Source: Corbicula japonica (lineage: Eukaryota; Mollusca; Bivalvia; Venerida; Cyrenidae). Taken from it: a stretch of DNA of 64,000 nt. Under the pieces are notes generated by a model that was not told the DNA's origin, searched no databases, and saw only the letters and a program-made list of their open reading frames with translations. The stretch covers positions 171,001 through 235,000 of the forward strand of contig JAZAYU010000087.1 of the NCBI GenBank assembly GCA_038501625.1. Reading direction: 5' to 3'. A program made the translations under genes and the position numbers. Each line of letters opens with the position of its first letter. Positions within the stretch are counted from its first letter, which is position 1. Positions 56,301 to 64,000 of this stretch are shown here, piece after piece.

Positions 56301-58926
56301 TATCTGGAATTTACACACCCAGAAAACACAGCCTTCCCACGCAACTAAACAATAAGCATGTGTTTATAAGAAGACCAATTCAAATAAGACACTGCAAACA
56401 ACGAAAAGGAGAAAGAAATATAGTGTATGTGTTATGATTTGAAATGCAAAAATGCACAGTAGCGCCATTTGTGCAGTGTGGCGGTCGTATAAAGTCTCCT
56501 CTTATAATATAAGTGGAGATGGGAACTGTTATCCGGATATCCGAATAGTAAGATCGTATCCAGATACCATTCACATATCCGAATACCCTTATTTTCGTAC
56601 GAATTTAATTTCAATATTTTGTTCAAGTTTTGTAAAATATAACTTACTCTGGTAAATTTTAAACACGCTACACTGCTTGCACTAATCTCGATGGTGATCT
56701 GGTTTTCCCCAGGCAAAACTCGACAAGACAGCCTCAGCAGGGTCGACAAAGAGGCTAAATAAAGTCCATACTGTTGTCAGTAAATATTGGTTACCGAGGT
56801 CATGTTTATCAGTGTTAGCCGCGTAACCTATGGGCTTATGCAGTCGGCACCATGTTAAGAGTTGCGAAGAAAGACGCCGTTGCTGTGCGGTACGTTTTTT
56901 ATTCAAAGTATGGGCAATTTCAATTCCAACAACAGTAGTTTTATACGAAGGTCCTTTATAACACTCTAGAACCTGATGTAAACCCCTAGGGGCAAATTGT
57001 TTTAAATTGTTTTGCCACTGACCGTTCCAATGCGGTAACCCTCTTTTTCGGTCATCGTTTGTGGTGTCTTATTTGAATTTGTCATAAACACATGCTCTTT
57101 TTTCCTCTCTTCCTTTTTCGCTGCGTGGAGAGGCTGTGTTTTGTGAGTCTGGCGATTCCTGATATGCATATTTCACTTTCTAAAATACGTTTTCAGTGGT
57201 GAAGCTGATCTTGTTCCTCTTGTGTAGACGGATACCTCATCCTACAGTACAAGCGCTTGCTCTTGACCACAGGAACGATGTTATGTCCAACAGCTTTGCT
57301 GTCATTTTCGGTTATTTGGGTAAGTTGTTTATAGATTCTAATAAGCTCTTGACCTTTCTTGTACATATTTAATGTACCAAAAAATAAGGTTTCCTATGCT
57401 TAATACTGTGTTTTTGCATACCAAGTGGGTGGCTTGGAGCATACTTACCAAGACCATTAGTACTCGTTTGTTTTTATAAGAACCTTTTGGGGTTGGGCAA
57501 GTATGAGGGTGGTACATTATAGATTCTTTTTAGACATTTCAAACTTATCATTTTCAAAATTTTATGTGTGTTCAATTTCCCAAATAATTTAACTGTTCAT
57601 TTAATTATGTTAAATGAAATCGTTTTGATATAATGAATCCAATTATTGTTTTAACTTTTCAGTAATTGTATTTCTTTTTAAAGTTAAAAAGTTATAGGGA
57701 TGGCATCGACTACTCGAGGTTAAATTAGCAAATATACCTTATGAGTACCTGTTGAGGCAAGTGTGAGGTAGAATCATTCTAGAACCTCGTTATTGTTTGT
57801 TGTTTCTCATTTGAAATTGATCATTCTATGAACTAGTGCTTTCTTTTCCTCTGCATTTTTGTCTTTGTTGAGAGGCTTTGTTTTCCGAGTGTGGCTATTC
57901 CTGATATGCATGCTTTTACTTTTCTATTGCAGGATCGGTGGAAATGCAAGCACGGGTTAATGCTCCTGGGCTAGTATATATTGATCCAATTGGTGCAATT
58001 GCTATCAGCATCTACATCATTGTTAACTGGGTCATCACAGGATGGGGTCAGTAGTTAGGTTTTCTTTCTTTTTCTTGTAACCTTTTCTCGTTGAGATAAA
58101 TGTTTCTATGTTAATCAGTAATTTAGAAAAAGAAGGCCACAACAAAGAGTAATGCTGATTGAAAATTAGTTTACAATATAAAACATAAAGAGTTTGCCAA
58201 GTGGTTGCTTATCAGATAGGGATAATTGTACAACTTTATATTACTAACATTAACAGAAACCAAAACTGAGTCATTGTTAACAAGGTCGTCTTCTTTACAA
58301 TAAGAGGCCCGTCACAGAAATGTGTTCACTTTCATATATTTTAACATTTTAGTAATTATTATTTTGGAAAAGCTTACTGTCCTGAGTATCCTCTGTTGTT
58401 CTGCATAACTTATATGTGATCGTGTTACATAATTATTTGAATATGATACTTTTATTATTTTATAATATTATGTTATTCTATTCGCGAAATTTATAATAAT
58501 TGATGCCGTCTTTTCAAGTTTGTGACGTAATTTCAAGAAATAACGTAATAATAATTCTTGAAGACAAATTTAATCGTGATAAACTCCATCTGATTTACTA
58601 ATCATCCGTTTCTGCTTTCAGATCAAATCAAACAACTAATCGGTCACACGGCTACTGCTGCATTCCTTAGCAAAATCACGTGGATTTGCATTGACCATCA
58701 TAAGAAAATTGAAAAAGTAGACACTGTTAGAGCTTTTCACTTCGGGCAGAACTTTTTAGTCGAGGTCGATATTGTACTTCCGCCGGAAATGACTCTGAGT
58801 GAGGCTCATGATATTGCTGAGCCACTTCAACAGAAGCTTGAAAGGCTTCCCAATGTGGAGCGAGCGTTTGTTCACATCGATTACGAAGTTACACATGATC
58901 CAAAATCAGAACATAAAGTGGTTTAG
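44295..58926 (+). CDS. Mn-type cation diffusion facilitator (CDF/MTP-like), 10 exons
   Basis: The exons join into 593 codons (592 residues plus stop) with consistent phases. Residues 1-250 are hydrophilic, acidic and Ser/Asn/Lys-rich with a basic RRKS patch. Residues ~292-480 form the CDF membrane domain: SLVDSSVDLVSG in TM2 (D327, D331), YPQGRTKLEPMAI after TM2, DHRND in TM5 (D436, D440) and YIDPIGAI in TM6. Residues ~492-592 are the cytoplasmic domain with DTVRAFHFG, VEVDIVLP, AHDIAEPLQQKLE and ERAFVHIDYE. Known family fact: DxxxD at both metal sites marks the Mn-CDF group, while Zn-CDFs have HxxxD. It probably moves Mn2+ out of the cytosol by proton exchange; substrate and membrane location are inference. 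The first exon and the exon 2 donor are the least certain parts. Confidence 0.88.
44836..46250 (+). repeat. 60-bp minisatellite, about 24 copies
   Basis: The unit includes gaagtggaatgcttctatgt and cttagatattgcttatattc. Most copies are exactly 60 bp; one early copy lacks about 12 bp. Copies fall into blocks: a tataatgatacattt type at left, a tatcatgatacactt type at right, and a run with ctgctatg at about 45600-45890. Because 60 is divisible by 3, long frames open in two registers, but these are not genes. Confidence 0.95.
46249..46425 (+). repeat. Dispersed repeat beside the minisatellite (family E)
   Basis: acctgttaacaaagtaaacg, then acagtcaacgt, gaatatatttta, actaacacagtaatattcaa match a copy at about 10003-10200 in the same order. 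It starts where the 60-bp array ends, so the array may be internal to or captured by this element. Confidence 0.65.
47485..47976 (+). CDS. CDF exon 2: disordered N-terminus
   Basis: Acceptor tttccttttcag; phase 0 in. Encodes 164 residues starting NEDVLNNSTEDQ, rich in Asn, Lys, Glu and Ser, ending KPKRRKS. The chosen donor is AAATCG|gtactt (phase 0). An alternative phase 0 donor is GACCCT|gtaaga at 47849-47854. Sequence after 47976 becomes a dispersed repeat, which argues the exon ends here. Confidence 0.65.
47993..48165 (+). mobile_element. Family A repeat after CDF exon 2
   Basis: tagcccgggctgtaac, attactgccaacgaaaggct, cattcaaacagagcctgcaa, tgtcatgttcggtggctttt. It supports ending exon 2 before this point. 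Confidence 0.7.
48286..48538 (+). repeat. 43-bp minisatellite, about 6 copies
   Basis: Unit tacacttgttgtgtttattt plus caaagaacacacgttttagagtt, in CDF intron 2. Confidence 0.94.
48540..50427 (+). other. Rest of CDF intron 2
   Basis: Contains a family A fragment at about 49345-49450 and otherwise AT-rich sequence with no supported exon. Confidence 0.5.
50437..50515 (+). CDS. CDF exon 3
   Basis: Acceptor atttacag, donor TCTG|gtaaga; phase 0 in, phase 1 out. Encodes 26 residues starting KNESSMNNDVKP. A second acceptor at 50427 (cttacag) would add His-Leu-Gln in frame. Confidence 0.65.
50782..51240 (+). repeat. 238-bp tandem duplication of intron plus the start of exon 4
   Basis: Copy 1 (50782-51019) and copy 2 (51020-51240) share cgcttaa, the cttttctacggaatag and gcaaataactgtgcat blocks, the acceptor tcaatttcag and the first ~34 nt of exon 4. 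Confidence 0.85.
50981..51019 (+). pseudogene. Truncated duplicate of the start of CDF exon 4
   Basis: Preceded by tgtcaatttcag. It encodes the same FSDNSWRMPLE start as exon 4, then runs across the duplication junction with no donor. It could act as a decoy acceptor. Confidence 0.75.
51206..51302 (+). CDS. CDF exon 4
   Basis: Acceptor caatttcag, donor TTGCG|gtattt; phase 1 in, phase 2 out. The peptide starts AFSDNSWRMPLERF and ends EVSKDLR, a basic segment leading into the conserved YKxQ region. Confidence 0.75.
51530..51595 (+). other. Candidate duplicated 66-nt cassette of CDF exon 5
   Basis: Acceptor tatgtttcag. In phase 2 it reads SYYKKQDELIDEFSSM, paralleling SFYKSQDDLINQYEEI at the start of exon 5. 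A weak donor (GATGA|gttaat) would make it 66 nt, symmetric phase 2-2 and in frame. It lacks the second half of exon 5, so it cannot replace it, only add to it. Confidence 0.4.
51622..51859. mobile_element. Foldback element, family F copy 2
   Basis: Left end taaccatttactccattta mirrors right end ccctggagtaacgggtta. The interior has gaccaataagcgaacagtg, which matches the interior of the copy at 30102-30488 but without the nested hairpin. Confidence 0.65.
52243..52410 (+). mobile_element. Family A repeat
   Basis: attaagttccgctcattccg, catcgctgcccattaacagg, caatcaaaccgaacctgcaa, tagctttcaagttccctttt in the same order as the copy at 54330. Confidence 0.8.
52243..53620. other. Intron sequence before CDF exon 5
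   Basis: Holds a family A repeat at 52243-52410. The rest (52410-53620) is AT-rich with no exon, tandem repeat or motif I can support. Confidence 0.55.
53630..53777 (+). CDS. CDF exon 5: conserved N-terminal helix region
   Basis: Acceptor gttttttcag, donor AACTTG|gtaagt; phase 2 in, phase 0 out. Encodes SFYKSQDDLINQYEEI, a charged stretch and ASIYAKATFATNL, which leads into TM1. The YKxQxxLI motif is like plant Mn-CDF proteins. Confidence 0.88.
53838..53977. mobile_element. Hairpin MITE, GTTATAAAACT subfamily
   Basis: aaggttataaaactgagatt and ggaaaccagtctc are mirrored by gagactggtttcc and cagttttataacctt. Located 60 bp after the exon 5 donor. Confidence 0.9.
54330..54505 (+). mobile_element. 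Family A SINE-like repeat ending at the CDF exon 6 acceptor
   Basis: Fullest copy of family A: gcgctcaacccggggctagg, cattactgcccatgaacagg, the stem-loop caggctcaatcaaaccgagcctg split as aggctc/gagcct, and a pyrimidine-rich tail cccttttcatctattt. Other copies lie near 2750, 3955, 4766, 47993, 49345, 52243 and 59255. Confidence 0.8.
54506..54662 (+). CDS. CDF exon 6: TM1-TM2 with first metal site
   Basis: Acceptor atctatttcag, donor CAAG|gtaaat; phase 0 in, phase 1 out. Encodes GLLAIKVVAVVLSGS (TM1) and SLVDSSVDLVSG (TM2, DxxxD), then DRYVYPQ. The acceptor is the direct continuation of a dispersed repeat. Confidence 0.93.
54675..54801. mobile_element. Hairpin MITE, ATCATAAAACT subfamily
   Basis: gggcccaagatcataaaact at left and tagttttatgatcttgggca at right, starting 12 bp after the exon 6 donor. 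Confidence 0.9.
55043..55213 (+). CDS. CDF exon 7: TM3 and following loop
   Basis: The acceptor is a T tract plus ag; donor GTCG|gtaagg; symmetric phase 1-1, 171 nt. Encodes RTKLEPMAIVILAVIMS (TM3), QIIKES, an acidic loop (GLADGSDSPP) and the start of TM4 (VTLGIASAT). Confidence 0.92.
55780..56102 (-). mobile_element. Family B repeat (- orientation)
   Basis: On the + strand: caccctagaacctggtttaa, ttttgccactgaccgttcca, aggcggta, gctccgtggggagac, gtgtggcgattcctgatagg. Confidence 0.8.
56950..57182 (-). mobile_element. Family B repeat ending 14 bp before the CDF exon 8 acceptor
   Basis: + strand order: tagaacctgatgtaaacccc, tgccactgaccgttcca, cgctgcgtggagaggctgtg, ggcgattcctgatatgcata, tttcactttc, then acgttttcag and exon 8. 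Confidence 0.82.
57197..57319 (+). CDS. CDF exon 8: TM4 end and TM5 with second metal site
   Basis: Acceptor acgttttcag, donor TTGG|gtaagt; symmetric phase 1-1, 123 nt. Encodes VKLILFLLCRR, then TVQALALDHRNDVMSNS with the DxxxD metal site of TM5. It is immediately preceded by an antisense family B repeat. Confidence 0.94.
57700..57925 (-). mobile_element. Family B repeat ending at the CDF exon 9 acceptor
   Basis: + strand order: gtgaggtagaatcattctag, aacctcgtta, ttgagaggctttgttttccg, agtgtggctattcctgatat, gcatgcttttacttttctat, then tgcag and exon 9. A partial copy of the other end lies at 57420-57525. Confidence 0.75.
57933..58046 (+). CDS. CDF exon 9: TM6
   Basis: Acceptor ttctattgcag, donor TGGG|gtcagt; symmetric phase 1-1, 114 nt. 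Encodes YIDPIGAIAISIYIIVNW, typical of CDF TM6. A family B repeat ends just upstream of the acceptor. Confidence 0.92.
58622..58926 (+). CDS. CDF exon 10: cytoplasmic C-terminal domain and stop
   Basis: Acceptor ctgctttcag, phase 1; stop TAG at 58924. Encodes GHTATAAFLSKITW, HHKKIEKVDTVRAFHFG, FLVEVDIVLP, AHDIAEPLQQKLE and ERAFVHIDYEVTHDP. It aligns throughout with the cytoplasmic ferredoxin-like domain of Mn-CDFs. Confidence 0.95.
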
Positions 58927-58982
58927 AGTGGATTGTTCGACTATATGTTATTTGTTAATCAGATTTATTGTTATTGTGGTGA

Positions 58983-58988
58983 AATAAA
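58983..58988 (+). promoter_or_regulatory. AATAAA poly(A) signal of the CDF gene
   Basis: gaaataaaacc lies about 57 nt after the CDF stop codon. Confidence 0.65.
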
Positions 58989-60435
58989 ACCATTAAACTA
59001 AAGCATTCGAAATACGATGTTTTTTCTTACATAACTTCGTCAAAAAATCGATCAAAGGGACTTCAATTAAAATAATCAATTGTATTACATGTATCTGCAA
59101 GCCCAAGAAAACTATTTTAAAAAATATAAATGTCAGACTGTTATAACGACTGTTAATCTGACAAATATTATCAGTAATAAGGTCCTGTATACTTAAGATG
59201 TATTGCTTTATATTGTGTCCACATAATGTAAATTTTATATAACATGTTAAATATCATAGCGGCGTGGAAAGTAACATATATTTTATTACTGTCCATGAAC
59301 AGGCCAAGTCAAACCGAAACTGCAATATCGGTATTTTGATAATTTGTAGTGTTCGGTACTTTAATGCTCCTTTCTCCTTTCTCCTATATTTATTTAAATT
59401 ATAAAGAAATAAAAAAAACTAAGAAGTTTTTCAAAGCTAACAAATTCAAACTATACGGGTTACTATATTAAACTGCAAATATGTTAGTTCGGACTGAAGA
59501 GCTGCTAAAAAATTGAACTTTCTTTTCTATTACGATAAACGTGGAAATCCCGAGGGATGATGGTGTTTTTAGATTCATTGCTTTAACAAAGGTAACAAAA
59601 CAAACTCTCACTTAATGGTTTCGCTTACGGTCAACTTCTATCACTTTATGGAATATAGACTAGAAAAATATAATGAAATTCATTTACTGTTGAACTATCA
59701 AAGAGCATTTTTTAATGTTTGCATTTCTGTTCAATTCTGGGAGTTGATTGCCTTGTATCAATGTCTATATAACAATATATAAACCGATCGATTTACTTGC
59801 TTGCAGAAAATGAGTTAAGCGTAATCTTCAATATCTGATCAGGCGATTGGATATTTTAGACAGACATTACCAAAGTTAAAATAAACAACATTTGATGTGC
59901 ATGTAATAACATATAAAGCAGTTTCTATAAGCAACACATGAAGGTTGGAACTTAATATGAAATATTTTATAATATAAAATCATTTTTGCATGTTCTGGGC
60001 TTTGAGCTCAAGCTAAATTACTTGTTAAATTATTTGTTACAAAGAAATCATTTGAATTTTTACGTTAATTCACATGGAAAATTGAAACATAATATGCTTT
60101 AAATCAAACATACTTTTAAAAAAGTATAAAACCAATCATAAAGCATTAATATACATCAAAAGTTTCAATTTATGTCAAGTTCACCTATCATACATTCTTT
60201 CAAAGCTTAGTTACAGTTTATTTGTTGAGACTTTCAAAGAGTGATAGTTCTGGAATTGTAAATCATATTAACATATCTACCACAGGAACTGTGTCATTGT
60301 TTTACAATAGTCTGTCATTTATTGATGTATAGCTTATGTCATACTTGTAGGTACTTGTAGGTAGATACTACACAAAATAATGTCTTTGACATATACATAA
60401 ATAACACTGATATCGATTGTTATATCTTTAACATT
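58989..60435. other. Convergent intergenic spacer
   Basis: The 3' ends of the CDF gene and the small heat shock gene face each other here. It contains a family A repeat at about 59255-59395, and a tttatt at 60318-60323 that could be the minus-strand poly(A) signal of the heat shock gene. I see nothing else. Confidence 0.55.
59255..59395 (+). mobile_element. Family A repeat
   Basis: cggcgtggaaagtaacatat, attactgtccatgaacaggc, aagtcaaaccgaaactgcaa, gtgttcggtac. Confidence 0.7.
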
Positions 60436-60812
60436 TTATATTCCAATCTTTGCTGATTTCGTATCGGTTTCTTTTTCTTTATCATTTTTATCATCAGCCG
60501 TATTATCAACACCTTTATCCAATCTTTCAATCGGTATTAAATGCTCCTTTGGTGCCTCAACATCTTCTTGGACAGGTGCTTCTATAAAAAGCACGCCATC
60601 TGACGTCAGATGAGAAGTCAGTCGCCTTGGATCCACGTTCTCCGGAAGTGTATATTCCCGCTTGAATTCCTGATGGACTTTTCTCCCTTGGCTTTCTTCG
60701 ACATGAATGGCATGTACAGTTAGACGATTATCCTGGGTTTTGATTGTTATTTCCTCTGGTTTAAACTTGTTGCAGTTGAAGCGAAGCGACAATTTTTTGT
60801 TTCCTTCAGGAT
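60436..60812 (-). CDS. Small heat shock protein exon 2: alpha-crystallin domain
   Basis: On the minus strand the acceptor is tttatttgcag. Encodes DPEGNKKLSLRF through to KSAKIGI and stop. It carries the whole alpha-crystallin domain and the C-terminal extension. Confidence 0.93.
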
Positions 60813-61360
60813 CTGCAAATAAATATTACCCGTCAAACGTGTATTGGGGCGTTTTACATGGTTCTTCTTAAAACTTGATTTTAAAGCAAACCCAGAATTT
60901 TATAAACTACAGACTTCAAAAACCACATGAGAAAGTTCTGTGAAGATTGCCTGTATTTCTAAACATGGCAGTGAAAGAGAGAAAATATTAGAAACGAAAT
61001 CTATCATGTGCTAGTTTCGATCAGGCGAAATCAATTATAGTGAAATAATATTATTACAGAAAATATTATACAAATGAAACAAAATATTGTAACGAAAACA
61101 TACAACTTAGTGATTAAATAAAGGCGAAACTTACCAGTAATAAATGGTCGGCTAACTTCCAGCTTTACTGGTTGAGTGTCCATCCTTAATAATTCTCGTC
61201 TCATTCGATCAAGTTCGCTGTTAAAACGGCGGCGAGAGTCTTCAAAACTCATCCGTTTCCAGTCATCGTCGAAAAACTGCACCCATTCAGAGAACCTGTC
61301 ACGCTGACGATCGAAAAAGTCGAAATTTCGTCTTCTTAACGGCACAATGTGGAACGCCAT
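60436..61360 (-). CDS. Small heat shock protein (alpha-crystallin/HSP20), 2 exons
   Basis: ATG at 61360 (MAFHIVPLRRR) and two exons joined in phase 1 encode 200 residues. An Arg/Asp/Phe-rich N-terminal region (1-74) is followed by the alpha-crystallin domain (~76-156: LSLRFNCNKFKPEEI, VHQEFKREYTLPENVDP, LTSDGVLFIEAP), a C-terminal IPI motif (168-170) and a charged tail rich in Lys/Asp. It should be an ATP-independent chaperone forming oligomers through the IxI motif. An in-frame TTG upstream is not a start. Upstream is an AT-rich TATA-like stretch near 61490 and only poor heat-shock-element matches (ttctagatgtttatttcc near 61568), so heat induction cannot be judged. Confidence 0.93.
61135..61360 (-). 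CDS. Small heat shock protein exon 1: N-terminal region
   Basis: Runs from ATG 61360-61358 to donor ATTACTG|gtaagt at 61135 (phase 1). Encodes 75 residues, rich in Arg, Asp and Phe, ending KLEVSRPFIT. Confidence 0.9.
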
Positions 61361-62900
61361 CTTTATGTTCAACTAAGTTTTAACAGAATGAGATGCACAG
61401 TTTATTGATTAACTGTCCAGGCAATCCGAATTGTATCACCACTGTTACCGACAACCTAAATTTCTTAGTGCTTTCGCTAGACAGTGCATATAATTAATTA
61501 AATATTATGTTTCTCCATGTTATACTATTTTTTCTTATCTCTTTTACATCCTGTCATCCGCAGAGTTTTCTAGATGTTTATTTCCGATAACACGATCAGT
61601 GACCATGAACAATTTTCTATTTCTGTCAACATGCGAGAAGCTTTCGGAAAACGGTTAATCAACGATCGTGTGTTTCCGTAACGAATTTTTCACTTAAGCA
61701 AATGATTGGATTTTCAAATTGGTTATGATTAGTTATGCTAAGAAACTGTATTTATACATAACTTAATACAGAAATAGATTTTAAGTATTTAGTAAAACAT
61801 AAAAGCTGCCAAGTACTTATTCATTCAAATTACATGTACACACCATGTACACCGTCTTTAAGTTGTACTTAAATACAATGCATGCAAACAAAAACCAAGC
61901 AAAGGTCCAAACTAACTGACTGAAACTATTTCAAAGACGGCATTACTGATTAAAGCAGATCTGAGCATCAATGTCCGAATATATGACAAATATAATCTTA
62001 AAAATAGCCCGACCGTTAAATGCATTAAAACTTGCTAGAAATTGCTGTGTAAAATTAAGTTTATGATTTATCGCGGAAAACAAAAAAACTTATTATTTTG
62101 CAATCTAAGTCTTTAACTCAGAGGAAAAGGCCAACAGTTTTAACAATATTTTAATAAAAGAGTGTATCAGAAAAACCTTTAAATGGCAATAGTCGTCACA
62201 TGCATAAATACACGAATATAATCATTTATCCAAACACTATAACAATGTTGTTTTAAAACATAAACTAAACTAAATCATTCATAATATCATATAAACAGAA
62301 ATATTGTTTTAAATTTCTGCCTATCAGAATTACCACCTCTCAAACCAAATAAGGCATGCCTATATTGTATCAAGCTTTTAACCACCCGCCCTGAATCAAA
62401 GCATTAGAATCGACATACGCAAGACATACATTTAATCCGTCTTCAATTTAGAAAGTTATGCAAAACAGGCTTGTTTTAAAAATTAATATATATTTTTTGG
62501 TCATTTAACTTTTTGCTTGCAAAGAATCGGCACAAAATAACCCACATGTGGAAAAAAAATTGAAACAGTGGTTTGAAAAGTGGTTCTGACTCAAACCCAA
62601 GAGACCCTAGTCAATTGTTTGAAGGTCTGTTCTTTGTCAAGACTTCAGTGGAACGGTAGTTTCTGCAATGGATTAGTCGTCCTAAGATATCTTACAAAGA
62701 CCAAAATTATGCTTGCATTTGTAGTTTATATTACTACTTTGATTTGACAAAGATTTTACATAAGATGGCCTAGTAAAGCGGTTATTATTATTTTACTCCG
62801 TAACGATTTCAAGAAATACATCCGGAAAATATTTTTACGATTTATCTGATGCGGCATTCAGCTTATTGCTTATTCTGAATTGACGACATGAAAAATGCAA
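61361..62900. other. Upstream region of the small heat shock gene
   Basis: AT-rich sequence with no exon, tandem repeat or recognised element. The proximal part (61361-61700) should hold the heat shock gene promoter on the minus strand. Confidence 0.5.
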
Positions 62901-62905
62901 TCTTT

Positions 62906-62927
62906 AGACTGGCGCATGCGCCAGTCT
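62906..62927. promoter_or_regulatory. Perfect 22-bp palindrome with NRF-1-like core
   Basis: agactggcgcatgcgccagt plus ct is self-complementary over 22 bp and contains GCGCATGCGC, the core of the NRF-1 site. It sits at the edge of a GC-richer, CpG-containing patch in otherwise AT-rich DNA. Confidence 0.5.
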
Positions 62928-62929
62928 TA

Positions 62930-63180
62930 AGTAACGATGCCGTGAACACTGCGTAGCGCCGTCGTTAACTTCGGGTGTATCATTGCGAAAACGAGAGCGT
63001 ATCAAGTAAGTGGGGTTTTGTGGTCACCGCGAGAGCAGGCCGAAATGTTCTGCACAATGCAGCACACCATTCCACGAATGCTGAGAGATTGATAGTAAGT
63101 TTCCGTGTAATTTTGGAGCATCCATGCCAAAAACGCCAGATAACAAATGTAGAGTGAAATCACGACCAGCTACGGCAGTG
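62930..63180 (+). promoter_or_regulatory. Candidate CpG-rich promoter and non-coding first exon
   Basis: CpG dinucleotides are clustered compared with the surroundings. A donor-like CAA|gtaagt lies at 63006. The first ATG stops after two codons. This may be the promoter and 5' UTR exon of a + strand gene beyond the window; the downstream coding part is not visible. Confidence 0.3.
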
Positions 63181-63587
63181 AACAAGCAACTGGATATGCA
63201 TGAGTAGTTTAGTTACGCCTAGATTTCGTAGTTGTGTGGCATAAAAAGTAGTGCATTTTAAGAAAATACAAATATTTTGAGAAGGAATGCAAACTTTGAA
63301 AGATAATGCTACAAATAACAAGAGCCAGTCGGAAACGACTGCACGCTCGACTATTCGTAAAGTCAGAATTATTAAGCACATTGTAACTGGGCTTCATTTA
63401 AACTGGGGAGTGATTCAGGAGTTTATGACACCCCCAACAAACACACATGAACAAAAGTTTCTTAATCCATAAATCAATAAATAACACTTAATTTATTCTT
63501 GTAGATTTTTTTTAGGGTTTACACAACCCAGCCCATAAACCCCTGATCCCACACCCATCAACCCACTATCTTTGCCCACCTATAGTT
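63181..63587. other. Sequence between the promoter-like patch and the microsatellite
   Basis: No exon, domain or repeat recognised. Open frames here are short and overlap on both strands. Confidence 0.4.
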
Positions 63588-63614
63588 GTGTGGCGTGGTG
63601 AAGTACAGTATGGT

Positions 63615-64000
63615 ATGCTGGTTGCTGTTGTTGGTGGTGGTGTTGTTGTTGGTGGTGGTGGTGTTGTTGCTGTTGTTGGTGTTGTTGTTGGTGGTGGTGT
63701 TGTTGGTGTTGGCATTGTTGGTGTTGTTGGTGGTGGTGGTGGTAGTGTTGTTGCTGGTGGTGGTGGTGGTGGTGGTGTTGGTTGTTGTTGCTGTTGGTGG
63801 TGGTGTTGATGTTGTTGTTGGTGGTGGTGTTGATGTTGTTGGTGTTGTTGTTGGTGGTGGTGTTGGTGTTGCTGGTGGTGGTGGTGTTGTTGTCGGTGCT
63901 AGTGTTGGTGGTGTTGATGTTGTTGTTGGTGGTGGTGTTGGTGGTGTTGTTGTTGTTGGTAGTGGTGTTGTTGGTGGTGGTGGTGTTGTTGGTGGTGGTG
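63615..64000 (+). repeat. GTT/GGT trinucleotide microsatellite
   Basis: Interspersed gttgtt and ggtggt triplets run to the end of the window. The Gly/Val open frame through it is a by-product. Confidence 0.95.

Noticed and set aside
61361..61372. Earlier in-frame TTG as start of the small heat shock protein
   Set aside because: Animal nuclear genes rarely start at TTG; ATG at 61360 follows four codons later and gives a normal N-terminus.
63588..63809. Gly/Val-rich frame
   Set aside because: Produced by the GTT/GGT microsatellite.

Overview
This is AT-rich eukaryotic DNA with many short exons, strong GT-AG introns, dense short repeats and no sign of prokaryotic organisation. The protein families, plus repeat families that look like those common in bivalve genomes, suggest a marine invertebrate, most likely a bivalve mollusc. 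That placement is inference; no species can be named from the sequence alone.

Region 1 (about 1-33.3 kb, + strand) holds the 3' part of a large MEGF6-like gene. Twenty-seven exons (1815-32972) join in one uninterrupted frame of 1238 residues. They encode three N-terminal EGF modules (two with the DIDEC/DVDEC calcium-binding motif), a Pro/Thr-rich linker, about 24 laminin-type EGF repeats and a short basic C-terminus with no membrane segment. The start, signal peptide and any EMI domain lie upstream of the window. Both non-EGF segments carry an RGD tripeptide. Most repeat exons are 126-129 nt and symmetric phase 1-1. Two-repeat units of exactly 258 nt occur in three intron configurations. The introns hold exon fossils, duplicated splice sites, minisatellites and several foldback or SINE-like families.

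Region 2 (about 33.3-44.2 kb) is intergenic. I see no convincing exon there, only minisatellites and dispersed repeats.

Region 3 (about 44.3-59.0 kb, + strand) is a ten-exon cation diffusion facilitator gene (592 codons plus stop). It has DxxxD metal sites in TM2 and TM5, the signature of manganese-type CDFs (the plant MTP8-11 group), behind a long disordered N-terminus. Intron 1 holds a 1.4-kb 60-bp minisatellite. A tandem duplication copied part of one exon, a second exon start is duplicated as a possible cassette, and three acceptors sit directly against dispersed repeats.

Region 4 (60.4-61.4 kb, - strand) is a two-exon small heat shock protein of 200 residues, convergent with the CDF gene. 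The remaining DNA to 64 kb has a GC-richer, promoter-like patch at about 62.9-63.1 kb with a perfect palindrome containing an NRF-1-like core, and ends in a GTT/GGT microsatellite. The three genes show no functional link beyond being neighbours. The most unusual material is the ongoing exon and splice-site duplication in both large genes and the repeats abutting their 3' splice sites.
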